From NCBI RefSeq assembly GCF_002251295.1, contig NZ_NPJA01000013.1:1-64000 (forward strand): DNA of 64,000 nucleotides, given 5' to 3'. Below are positions 27,750 to 35,367 of this stretch, piece after piece. The position numbers were made by a program, and so were the translations under genes. This DNA comes from Prevotella sp. P5-50 (lineage in GTDB: Bacteria > Bacteroidota > Bacteroidia > Bacteroidales > Bacteroidaceae). Position 1 is the first letter of the stretch; the number at the start of each line of letters is the position of its first letter. A model generated the notes under the pieces. The model worked only from the letters and a program-made list of their open reading frames with translations, ran no database searches and had not been told where the DNA came from.

Positions 27750-27757
27750 CAAAGTTA
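27750..27757 (-). promoter_or_regulatory. Promoter box of the island operon
   Basis: TAACTTTG at 27757-27750, 23 bases before the XRE ATG. The -33 box is poor (TTTG 16 bases upstream, or GCAT at the ideal distance), so a weak or regulated promoter is likely. It is the only good promoter seen for the whole 13-kb operon. Confidence 0.55.
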
Positions 27758-28160
27758 AAAAAAATAATCGAGACAAATGCTGATATGCTCAAAAAAACTC
27801 CATAAATAAGCCAAAATTTGATTAAAAGACCAATCTTTTGATGAGTACATGACAATATTCATGCTTATTATTAAATATAATGTGTATTTGAAATATCTTT
27901 TGAAATGACTGACAACCATATGGTTTTCTCCGCGGAAATCGCATTCATATATGGAGGCAATGATAGTTCGGAGGAGGATGTATTTGGTTCGGAGAAAAGT
28001 TCAGAGAAAATCATAAAAAGTTCGTTTCTCCAAATGCTTTGAGATTGCCTCAATTTGAAACTAAATTTTGGTCACTCTTGCTATCTCTGCATTAAAATTA
28101 TGTCAAGATTGGCAGTTTTTTAATGTAAAACTTGTGTAGTAGAATAAAAAACGTTATCTT
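27758..28160. other. Divergent intergenic region, nothing recognised
   Basis: About 400 bases between the XRE promoter and the AAA_14 gene promoter. One 60-codon minus ORF (27871-28053) has no recognisable features. No repeat or RNA gene was seen apart from a TTGGCAG half-site near 28109. Confidence 0.5.
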
Positions 28161-28174
28161 CGCATCATAAAAAG

Positions 28175-28190
28175 TTGCCAATACTGGCAA
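28175..28190. promoter_or_regulatory. Inverted repeat before the AAA_14 ATPase gene
   Basis: TTGCCA-ATAC-TGGCAA lies 7 bases before the ATG at 28198, just after a promoter-like TATCTTCG (28156-28163). A further half-site TTGGCAG lies near 28109. The position suits an operator for an autoregulator or a site that affects ribosome loading. Confidence 0.5.
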
Positions 28191-28197
28191 AAATATA

Positions 28198-29460
28198 ATG
28201 CAAATGATGGAGATAAAAAGAGACAGGTATCTAAAGCAGTTGATAGAAAGCCGTCAGAATGGCTTTATCAAAGTTGTAACAGGTATTCGTAGATGTGGCA
28301 AATCATATCTGCTGAACGTCTTGTTCTATCACTACCTATTAGATAATGGAGTGGCTGATGACCACATCATCCGCATTGACCTTGAAGACCGCATGAACAA
28401 GGAACTGAGAAATCCAGACACTATGCTTCACTATGTTCATGACAGAATCAAGGACAAAGAACTGTATTACATCATTATTGATGAAGTGCAATTGATGGAT
28501 GAGTTTGTTGATGTGTTGAATAGCTTCCGGCATATTGATAATGCTGACACATACGTGACAGGCAGTAACTCTCACTTCCTATCATCAGACATTCCTACGG
28601 AATTTCGTGGTCGAGGAGAGACTATTCATGTTAATCCATTGTCTTTTGCGGAGTTTTATTCTGCCGTTGGCGGTGACAAGCAGGATGCATGGCGCGAATA
28701 TTATACCTATGGAGGTTTGCCACTTATACAGTCTTTTGAAACCGAAGAAAAGAAAATCAACTACTTGAAGGGTTTGTTTGAAACAGTTTATTTGGCAGAT
28801 ATTATCGAAAGGCATAAAATCAAAAACGATAATGAACTGCGTGAGTTGGTGCTAATTTTGGCTTCGTCTATAGGTGCTCCATGCAATCCTACTAAATTGT
28901 CGAACACCTTCAAAAGCGTTAAGAATGTAAGCATTGGCAGTCAGACGATTGCGAATTACCTCACCTATCTGTCTGAGTCGTTCCTGTTAAATAAAGCAAT
29001 ACGCTACGACATAAAAGGTAAGAAATACATCAACACGCTATCCAAATACTATTTCTCTGATATAGGTCTGAGAAATGCCATCTTAGATATGCGCCAACAA
29101 GAGGAAACGCACATCATGGAGAACATCATTTACAACGAACTGATCACACGCGGCTATAGCGTAGACGTTGGAATGGTGGAGATTAAGAAGCAGGACAAGA
29201 ATGGCAAGTGGGTTCGTATCCAACTTGAAGTGGACTTTATTGCCAGCCTCGGCAGCAAGAAATATTATGTGCAGTCTGCCTTGTCCATCCCTGACAGGGA
29301 GAAAGAGATACAGGAATCTCGCCCACTTACAAACATTAATGATTCTTTCAAAAAGGTTATCATTGTGAAGGACCACATCATGCCACGTCGCAATGAAGAA
29401 GGCATACTAACAATAGGTCTTTTCGACTTCCTTCTAAAAGAGGATAGTTTGGATTTATAG
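28198..29460 (+). CDS. ATP-binding protein, AAA_14 with DUF4143 domain
   Basis: 420 aa. Walker A GIRRCGKS at about 29-36 and Walker B IIIDEVQ near 92-98 lie in an AAA_14 domain (to about 160). A DUF4143 region follows at about 200-380, with IIYNELITRGYSVDVGMVE, FIASLGSKKYYVQSALSI and a nuclease-like beta core. Such proteins are common and multi-copy in Prevotella and Bacteroides. Their function is unclear; a defence or toxin-like role has been proposed because of the nuclease-like C-terminus. Alternative ATGs at 28204 and 28207 are possible. It is transcribed alone and divergently from the Wadjet operon. Confidence 0.85.
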   Translation: MQMMEIKRDRYLKQLIESRQNGFIKVVTGIRRCGKSYLLNVLFYHYLLDNGVADDHIIRIDLEDRMNKELRNPDTMLHYVHDRIKDKELYYIIIDEVQLMDEFVDVLNSFRHIDNADTYVTGSNSHFLSSDIPTEFRGRGETIHVNPLSFAEFYSAVGGDKQDAWREYYTYGGLPLIQSFETEEKKINYLKGLFETVYLADIIERHKIKNDNELRELVLILASSIGAPCNPTKLSNTFKSVKNVSIGSQTIANYLTYLSESFLLNKAIRYDIKGKKYINTLSKYYFSDIGLRNAILDMRQQEETHIMENIIYNELITRGYSVDVGMVEIKKQDKNGKWVRIQLEVDFIASLGSKKYYVQSALSIPDREKEIQESRPLTNINDSFKKVIIVKDHIMPRRNEEGILTIGLFDFLLKEDSLDL

Positions 29461-29623
29461 AACAAATAGTCCCTTACTTGGGATTTCTATTTTTGTTTGG
29501 CTTTACAGCCCCTTTTACATTCTCTTATCGTTTACGCGTATTTGTAATCGCATGATACACAATAGCGTTTAGATTTGAAGAAGTGAAGTAAGTATAGATA
29601 ACTACCGAAAGGTATAGATAAAT

Positions 29624-29657
29624 AAATCCGCATAGCTCAGGTGAGTTATGCGGATTT
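29624..29657 (+). terminator. Terminator downstream of the AAA_14 gene
   Basis: An 11-bp stem (AAATCCGCATA / TATGCGGATTT) followed by a T-rich tail, 163 bases past the stop. The intervening stretch 29461-29623 holds no ORF, only small GGTATAGATAA-type repeats. Confidence 0.75.
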
Positions 29658-29785
29658 TCTTTTTAGTTATTCCTTTCCAATAATAGAACGATACATGAGT
29701 AATTATGTTTTTTCTAGTATCAAGCCAGACTTTGCGATGCAGAATGAGTGATATTTAAGGAGCTGAGCTATAAGGCCCAGTTCCC

Positions 29786-30298
29786 CTACAGATAATACCG
29801 GGCATCATCTTCAGAGAAGCAACAAATGATAACCTCTCCATCATAGCCGTTTCGGATATGTTCGCAGATAACACGTTTTGCAATTTGTGCTGCTTCAGCT
29901 TTCGGAAAGCCAAATACTCCGGTACTGATACATGAAAAAGCAATACTCTTCAAATGATGTTCCTCTGCAAGTTGCATCGCGGTATCATAACAAGATTCCA
30001 GCATTTTGCGTTCATTGTCAGAGCCACCATACCATATAGGTCCAACGGTATGAATGACTTTCTTACAAGGCAGTTGATATGCTTCTGTCATTTTACTTTG
30101 ACCCACATTACAGCCACCTAAGGTTCTACACTCTTTCAGAAGTCCAATACCAGCGGCTTTATGAATAGCGCCGTCCACGCCACCTCCACCCAGCAGAGTC
30201 TTGTTGGCAGCATTAACGATGGCATCTACTTCTAACTTAGTTATGTCACCTACAACAATTTTTATTTTCTCTCCGGTTTCAGATGTAATCGTTTTCAT
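29786..30298 (-). CDS. Macro-domain protein (ADP-ribose hydrolase family)
   Basis: 170 aa, a stand-alone macro domain. Motifs: GDITKLEVDAIVNAANKTLLGGGG (split here by function: D for adenine, NAAN and the GGGGVDGAIH loop, about 18-45), HTVGPIWYGG near 82, and FSCISTGVFGFPKAEAA near 122-138. It matches the MacroD/YmdB group, which removes ADP-ribose from proteins or nucleic acids or hydrolyses O-acetyl-ADP-ribose. It has its own promoter (TAATTTTG at 30333-30326). Near a defence island a role in reversing ADP-ribosylation is possible, but the same family is also ordinary housekeeping. Confidence 0.9.
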   Translation of the reverse strand: MKTITSETGEKIKIVVGDITKLEVDAIVNAANKTLLGGGGVDGAIHKAAGIGLLKECRTLGGCNVGQSKMTEAYQLPCKKVIHTVGPIWYGGSDNERKMLESCYDTAMQLAEEHHLKSIAFSCISTGVFGFPKAEAAQIAKRVICEHIRNGYDGEVIICCFSEDDARYYL

Positions 30299-30398
30299 AT
30301 CTTATATTTACTTGATTTTATGCCACAAAATTACGAAAAAAAAATCGAATGTTGTTCAAAAACATACCTATAACAGATACTTTTCTTCATTATGCATT

Positions 30399-30801
30399 TT
30401 ACAATTCCTCTTCAGAATAAGAAAACATCAGAGAAATCACCAAGAGATGTGGCATGTCTGCCGACTCTTCCGTTTGCCAATACGTTGACTCTTGCAGGTC
30501 AAAAGCTTTGTCTCCAGTGTGATTTCCATTTTCGTTCTCGCTATTAACATATTTCACCTGCCATTGGTCGCGTGCAATGCGTTGCCCGTTGACATCTCTC
30601 AGATATATCTCAGCAACAGAGAGCGGAGTACCGTCTTGTGTATCGAAACACTGTAGAGCGATATATCTGCCAGTTGCCGGTTTGCCAAACTTCACACTCT
30701 GCCATCCGTTTCCTGACGCCATAGCGCCGGTAGTAACGGGAATGACAGAATTGAGATCGGGCCTGTTGCCTATATTATTGTGTTTGTTAGTCTTGACAAG
30801 G
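30399..30801 (-). pseudogene. Fragment of a secreted glycosidase-type carbohydrate-binding (discoidin-like) domain
   Basis: About 130 codons remain: GRYIALQCFDTQDGTPLSVAEIYLRD, VKYVNSENENGNHTGDKAFD and STYWQTEES. They match the discoidin-like domain found at the C-terminus of many Bacteroidetes secreted enzymes. The N-terminal enzyme part is absent, the domain breaks off after HLLVI, and its 5' end runs into the palindromic repeat array. No promoter or signal peptide remains. A non-functional relic. Confidence 0.6.
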
Positions 30802-31007
30802 GTATCGTCCAACGTTTGGCAAGGGTATTGTCCAACGTTTGGCAAGAGTATTGTCTAACGTTTGGCAAAGTTTTTTTCAACGTTTGACAAAAGTATTATC
30901 CAACGTTTGATAAAAGTATTATCTAACGTTTGATAAAGGTATTATCTAACGTTTGATAAAGGTATTATCCAACGTTTGATAAAAATATTATCAAGGTTTG
31001 AAAAAGC
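30802..31007. repeat. Array of nine 23-bp palindromic repeats
   Basis: Units start at 30802, 30825, 30848, 30871 (22 bp), 30893, 30916, 30939, 30962 and 30985 (degenerate). Each has AACGTT at its centre, flanked by arms TTATC/GATAA in units 5-8 and TTGTC/GGCAA in units 2-3 (unit 1 has TCGTC on the left), so the arms changed together. There are no spacers, so it is not CRISPR. The 23-bp step does not keep a reading frame, so it is not a coding repeat. Iteron-like binding sites or an RNA hairpin series are possible readings. Confidence 0.85.
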
Positions 31008-31092
31008 GTTGATAAACATCAGCAACCCCAATTAGACATCGACACCATGGCCCACTTAGTATATCTTGTTTACGATAGATGAAAAAATTCGC

Positions 31093-31196
31093 GTGGTCGA
31101 TGGTGGTCGATGGCGATCGAATACTTTAGGCTTCGACCACCACTTAAATTTCAAACCTACTGCATGTTATACTATAGGTATGGTCGAGTGGTCGAA
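31093..31196. repeat. Cluster of GTGGTCGA sites
   Basis: GTGGTCGA at 31093 and 31103, GCGATCGA at 31113, TCGACCAC (inverted) at 31133, ATGGTCGA at 31180 and GTGGTCGA at 31189. The first three are 10 bp apart, one helical turn. There is no ORF in this 300-base stretch (31008-31347) between two broken genes. Confidence 0.7.
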
Positions 31197-31275
31197 ATTT
31201 TCTTGAAAACTGAATTTTCTGTATGCGAACATTGCGCCACGCCTTGCATTATGGAATCAATACTAAGAGAAGCGA

Positions 31276-31311
31276 ATAGGGTTGGATTCCACATTGGGAA
31301 ACCAGCCCTAT
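31276..31311 (-). terminator. Hairpin after the frameshifted secreted gene
   Basis: The stem ATAGGGTTGG / CCAGCCCTAT (one G-T wobble) with an inner ATTCC/GGAA, 36 bases past the stop at 31348. The T-run is weak. Confidence 0.5.
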
Positions 31312-31347
31312 CTTTCACATCATACAAATGTAATATGACGAAACATA

Positions 31348-31922
31348 TTACTTTTTCTTCTTGCCAAACACGCCTTTGACTTTTCCAAATGCACCTTTAG
31401 CCGCATCTTTCACTTTATCGGCAGTTCCTTTGGCACCTTGTTCCTTCACATCTTTCACGCTGGTAGGAGCATTCATTTTGCCTTTGCCGACAGGCATAGA
31501 TGTGTCGGTAGTGGGATTGCCAGCCAATCCATTGAAATATTTTTTCAGTCGATCGTCTTCATAATCACTTCCCAAAGTGTTTCTTACCTTACCCGAAAAC
31601 TTCTGCACACCATAGGATCCCTTGCCCGAAACGATCAGTTCCACGGTTTTGTCACCATCCACAATAAGTGTGGCATTATAGGTTGCGGGGCTTCCATCAT
31701 TTTCTTTTTCCTTGCGTTTCAGGGTAAATGTTTCCTTATTGCCAGCCTTTTTATAGTTCACAATATCGAAACAGGGATCCTCGTCACCGGCATCCATCAA
31801 GTAGAGTTTTTATTACGTTCGATAACGTGGCGACCGCCGTCAAAAAACAGCAGTTGCACCTGTGCTGACGCTGACATCGCCATGGCGAGGAGGGCAAAAG
31901 TCATTAAACCTTTAATTTTCAT
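31348..31922 (-). pseudogene. Secreted Lys/Gly-rich protein of unknown function, interrupted by a frameshift
   Basis: Starting at the ATG at 31922, the frame encodes a signal peptide (MKIKGLMTFALLAMAMSASAQ) and then VQLLFFDGGRHVIERNK before a stop near 31799. The adjacent frame continues at once with LMDAGDEDPCFDIVNYKKAG and runs 150 codons to a Lys/Gly/Ala-rich tail ending FGKKKK. One extra A in the A5 run (near 31812) would join them, so a one-base deletion, a sequencing error or slippage is likely. A good promoter (ATTG-N19-TAATTTTG, 32018-31988) precedes it, suggesting recent loss or real slippage. No domain recognised. Confidence 0.65.
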
Positions 31923-31987
31923 AGTTTTCTGTGTTTTTTAATTATTATTGTTTTTCTGCAATCTATCTGTTTACATTCATCATGATG

Positions 31988-32018
31988 CAAAATTAGGGGA
32001 AAAAACAGGAATAACAAT
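31988..32018 (-). promoter_or_regulatory. Promoter of the frameshifted secreted gene
   Basis: ATTG (32018-32015), 19-base spacer and TAATTTTG (31995-31988), leaving a leader of about 60 bases. Confidence 0.65.
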
Positions 32019-32145
32019 ACTATCGGTAATAAAAATTTTATTTCATTACTTTTTTATTTTTGTTTCCAAAGTTTTTTCATTACCTTTATCACTTCAAACA
32101 ACCTATGGACTATGAATACGAAATACGACATCACCCGATGTTATC

Positions 32146-32600
32146 TTGAACACAGTTTATACACAAGGCGCGCAACAAAGGCTTCATACCAGTGGTTACC
32201 ACAACGGTACTCTCCTTTCACAACGCTCTGACATGCTGGATGCCCTACCCCACAAACTGCAAATTTCACTCCATTCGCGCGAAGGAAACAACACAGACAA
32301 TCCTCAACAGTACATCAACGAAGTAATAACATTTGCCCAAGAGGCTGCCCGCCGAGGATGTATTGTTGTTTTACGTCTATGGAACGAAGGGGACCATAAT
32401 CAGATGAACGATTCCATTCTGAGAATGATAGCCGGTTATCAGCCTCAACCGTGGACTTCGAGAAACGACGGATGGAAACTTGCAGACAATCTGCTTATCG
32501 AAAATGACAACATGTTCGACTGGTCTGACCTCCAGCAGAAGAGCTATGGAGATGAAGAAGTGTTGGATTTCATCCTTCGTTTTCTCGCCATGGCAGAATT
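32146..32600 (+). pseudogene. Internal fragment of a radical SAM protein
   Basis: Around 150 codons: NGTLLSQRSDML, KLQISLHSREGNN, VVLRLWNEG and QPQPWTSRNDGWKLADNLL. This matches the middle of a Bacteroidetes radical SAM/SPASM-like protein. The N-terminal CxxxCxxC cluster and the C-terminal cysteine-rich end are both missing. On the right the frame runs into a repeat beginning at 32581. There is no plausible start codon with a promoter, so it is a relic, and it marks the right edge of the island. Confidence 0.6.
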
Positions 32601-32640
32601 AAAGCGAGCTTTATTCTGCTCATTTGGCTTAACGAAAACG
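32581..32640. repeat. Short copy of a dispersed intergenic repeat
   Basis: It shares its left end (TTTCTCGCCATGGCAGA) and right end (TGGCTTAACGAAAACG) with the longer copy at 35154-35286; the middle is deleted. It cuts off the radical SAM fragment. Confidence 0.75.
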
Positions 32641-32669
32641 TTCTCCACTTGTATGTGCTTTCGATATGT

Positions 32670-33626
32670 TTATCCTTTGAGCTTTATGGTAAGTTTCTCA
32701 AGCATATCCTTTGTCATGGTGTCGAGGTCGTAGGTCGGACACCAGTCCCATTCATTTCGAGCGCAAGAGTCATCCATGCGATCGGGCCAGCTCTCTGCGA
32801 TGCTCTGTTTCAACGGATCTACATCGTAAACCATTTCAAACTCAGGTTTGTACTTCTTGATTGCAGCAAAGACGGTCTCTGGTCCAAAGCTGAGCGAAGC
32901 GATGTTGAACGCGTTGCGGTGAACAAGGCGTGTGGGGTCTGCCTCCATAATGTTGATGGCAGCCTTCAATGCATCTGGCATGTAGATCATGTCCATGAGT
33001 GTGCCCTCCTTAATCGGACAGACAAACTTCTCGCCACGAACGGCTGAGTAGTAGATGTCAACAGCGTAGTCTGTAGTGCCGCCGCCTGGAGGTGTCATGT
33101 ATGAGATAACACCAGGATAGCGCACAGCGCGAGTATCTACACCATACTTGTTGAAGTAGTAATCGCTGAGAAGCTCTGTTGTTACCTTTGATACGCCGTA
33201 GATGGTGCGCGGACGCTGGATGGTGTCCTGCGGTGTGAGCATCTTTGGCGTGCTCAAACCAAACGAACCGATTGAACTCGGAGTGAATACAGCGCAACCG
33301 CACTCGCGAGCTACTTCGAGGATGTTCCATAGGCCGTCAATACCGATTTTCCATGCCAGGCGTGGCTTCGACTCTGCAACAACAGACAGTAATGCTGCGA
33401 GGTTGTAGATGGTGTCGATGTTGTACTTTTTCACTACATCGGCAATCATCTGAGGATTTGTTACATCGCATTCTGCCATTGGTCCTGCCTCTGCAAGTTC
33501 CCCTTTAGGCTCAGCGCCTTTTATGTAACCAGCTACAACATTTGCGTTTCCGTAAATGCTTCTTAACTTCCTTGTAAGCTCTGAGCCAATCTGGCCTGTT
33601 GAGCCTATAACCAAGATCATGTTCAT
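32670..33626 (-). CDS. L-threonine 3-dehydrogenase, NAD-dependent epimerase-like type
   Basis: 318 aa from the ATG at 33626. Short-chain/epimerase-type threonine dehydrogenase converting L-threonine to 2-amino-3-ketobutyrate with NAD. The Rossmann motif ILVIGSTGQIGSELTRKL is at about 4-20, the catalytic Tyr-x-x-x-Lys is RTIYGVSKVTTELL near 135-148, and S/T residues lie in FTPSSIGSFG. Assignment as Tdh rather than a UDP-sugar epimerase rests on the divergent neighbour kbl, the next enzyme of the pathway, and on the overall pattern. A frame upstream to 33728 exists but would overlap the promoter region. Confidence 0.85.
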   Translation of the reverse strand: MNMILVIGSTGQIGSELTRKLRSIYGNANVVAGYIKGAEPKGELAEAGPMAECDVTNPQMIADVVKKYNIDTIYNLAALLSVVAESKPRLAWKIGIDGLWNILEVARECGCAVFTPSSIGSFGLSTPKMLTPQDTIQRPRTIYGVSKVTTELLSDYYFNKYGVDTRAVRYPGVISYMTPPGGGTTDYAVDIYYSAVRGEKFVCPIKEGTLMDMIYMPDALKAAINIMEADPTRLVHRNAFNIASLSFGPETVFAAIKKYKPEFEMVYDVDPLKQSIAESWPDRMDDSCARNEWDWCPTYDLDTMTKDMLEKLTIKLKG

Positions 33627-33800
33627 AGTATTATGTATTTTAGCGTTTATAGGTACAAAGGAAAGCATTTTTTTCCAAATAGCAATACAAAACCGCTCAT
33701 TTTTTTGTTCTATTGAAAAAAAACACAAAAACCTTTTTTAGTTTGAAAAAAAATGAGTTATTTTGCATTTCAACAACTAAAACTTTTAAATAATCCTATT

Positions 33801-34988
33801 ATGTACGGAAAAGTAAAAGAACATCTCGCAAGCGCTTTGGAGAATCTGAAGCAAGCAGGCCTCTATAAAGAGGAGCGTATCATTGAAAGCCCACAGCAGG
33901 CAGCTATTCAGGTAAAGGGCAAGGAAGTGCTCAACTTCTGTGCAAACAACTATCTTGGTTTGGCTAATAACCCACGCCTCATTGAGGGTGCAAAGAAAAT
34001 GATGGATCGCCGTGGTTTCGGTATGTCGTCGGTAAGATTCATTTGTGGTACACAGGATATCCATAAGGAACTTGAGGCAGCCATCTCAGAGTATTTCCAA
34101 ACAGAAGATACTATCTTATATGCAGCATGCTTCGATGCCAATGGTGGCTTGTTTGGCTCGTTCCTCTCTGAGGAGGATGCTATCATCTCTGATGCACTCA
34201 ACCACGCTTCTATCATCGACGGTGTGCGTTTGTGTAAGGCAAAGCGCTACCGCTATGCTAATGCAAACATGGAGGAATTGGAGAAGTGCTTGCAGGATGC
34301 CCAGGCTCAGCGCTTCCGTATCATTTGCACCGATGGTGTGTTCTCTATGGACGGCAATGTGGCACCTATTGATAAAATCTGTGACTTGGCAGAGAAATAT
34401 GATGCTCTTGTCATGGTTGACGAGTCTCACTCTGCAGGTGTTGTGGGTGCAACGGGTCATGGTGTGAGTGAGCTTTGCAAGACATACGGTCGTGTAGATA
34501 TCTATACCGGCACTTTGGGCAAAGCCTTCGGTGGTGCTCTCGGTGGATTCACTACTGGTCGTAAGGAGATTATCGACATGCTGCGCCAGAGCAGTCGTCC
34601 GTATCTCTTCTCCAATTCGTTGGCTCCATCAATCATCGGTGCAAGCCTTGAGGTGTTCAAGATGCTGAAGGAGGATAACACCATTCACGATCGCCTCGTA
34701 GAGAATGTAAACTACTTCCGCGACAAGATGCTCGCTGCCGGCTTTGACATCAAACCTACTCAGAGCGCTATCTGTGCTGTAATGCTCTACGATGCTCCGC
34801 TATCTCAGCGCTATGCAAACCGCCTGCTTGAGGAAGGCATCTATGTTACGGGATTCTATTACCCCGTAGTTCCGAAAGGTGAGGCTCGCATCCGCGTTCA
34901 GCTCTCTGCCGGTCATACACGTGAGCAACTTGACAAGGCTATCGCTGCATTTATCAAGGTGGGCAAGGAACTTGGTGTGCTGAAATAG
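33801..34988 (+). CDS. kbl: Glycine C-acetyltransferase (2-amino-3-ketobutyrate CoA ligase)
   Basis: 395 aa. A PLP enzyme of the alpha-oxoamine synthase family; it splits 2-amino-3-ketobutyrate with CoA into glycine and acetyl-CoA, completing threonine degradation started by the divergent dehydrogenase. Motifs: FCANNYLGLANNP (about 44), GFGMSSVRFICGTQDIHKELE (near 72-92), VDESHSAGVVGATGHG (near 208) and the PLP lysine in TGTLGKAFGG (near 243). Start taken at 33801 (MYGKVKEHL). The pair tdh-kbl shares a 174-base promoter region. Confidence 0.95.
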   Translation: MYGKVKEHLASALENLKQAGLYKEERIIESPQQAAIQVKGKEVLNFCANNYLGLANNPRLIEGAKKMMDRRGFGMSSVRFICGTQDIHKELEAAISEYFQTEDTILYAACFDANGGLFGSFLSEEDAIISDALNHASIIDGVRLCKAKRYRYANANMEELEKCLQDAQAQRFRIICTDGVFSMDGNVAPIDKICDLAEKYDALVMVDESHSAGVVGATGHGVSELCKTYGRVDIYTGTLGKAFGGALGGFTTGRKEIIDMLRQSSRPYLFSNSLAPSIIGASLEVFKMLKEDNTIHDRLVENVNYFRDKMLAAGFDIKPTQSAICAVMLYDAPLSQRYANRLLEEGIYVTGFYYPVVPKGEARIRVQLSAGHTREQLDKAIAAFIKVGKELGVLK

Positions 34989-34989
34989 T

Positions 34990-35123
34990 ATTACATCATT
35001 AACTGAGCCCACTTTGAAAAAGGGCTCAGTTAATGATGTAATCTGAAACAAACTGCAAATTTGAAACATAAAATCTCCCGATATATTACTAAGAGGGTGC
35101 ATCAAAAGTGATGTATCCCTCTT
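34990..35123 (+). terminator. Two hairpins after kbl; the second is a terminator
   Basis: A 21-bp perfect inverted repeat spans 34990-35042 with an 11-base loop but has no T-run. A second stem at 35091-35123 (AAGAGGG ... CCCTCTT) is followed by T4-G-T5 and should be the terminator proper. Confidence 0.75.
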
Positions 35124-35153
35124 TTGTTTTTCTGAAAAGTACCTTATAATACT

Positions 35154-35286
35154 TTTCTCGCCATGGCAGAGTTTAAGTGTACTTAACTTCGTTGACTTTC
35201 CTCACGTTCGGAAAACTTCAAGCGAGCTTGATTTTTCGCTCACTTAAACGGAAAGTTAACTCTGCTCATCTGGCTTAACGAAAACG
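35154..35286. repeat. Full copy of a dispersed intergenic repeat
   Basis: The ends are partly inverted: GCCATGGCAGAGTT and AACTCTGCTCATCTGGC. The core 35201-35250 (CTCACGTTC ... TTTTTCGCTCACTTAA) matches the promoter-bearing repeats at 42821-42957 in inverse orientation. No ORF. Confidence 0.7.
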
Positions 35287-35331
35287 ATCAAAAAAAACAT
35301 CCTAATATGAACATGGTTCAATAATTTATTG

Positions 35332-35339
35332 TATTTTTG
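35332..35339 (+). promoter_or_regulatory. murQ -7 promoter box
   Basis: TATTTTTG fits TAnnTTTG, 28 bases before the ATG. The -33 region is weak. Confidence 0.5.
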
Positions 35340-35367
35340 CACCTAACATCCAAAAAAGCATCACACA

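Noticed and set aside
27871..28053. 60-codon minus-strand ORF between the XRE and AAA_14 genes
   Set aside because: No homology pattern, signal peptide or promoter seen; probably chance.
30802..31007. CRISPR array
   Set aside because: The 23-bp units are contiguous with no spacers, and no cas gene lies in the window.
34990..35042. 21-bp perfect inverted repeat as a mobile element
   Set aside because: It is a simple stem-loop with an 11-base loop at the 3' end of kbl; no flanking duplication or related copy was seen.
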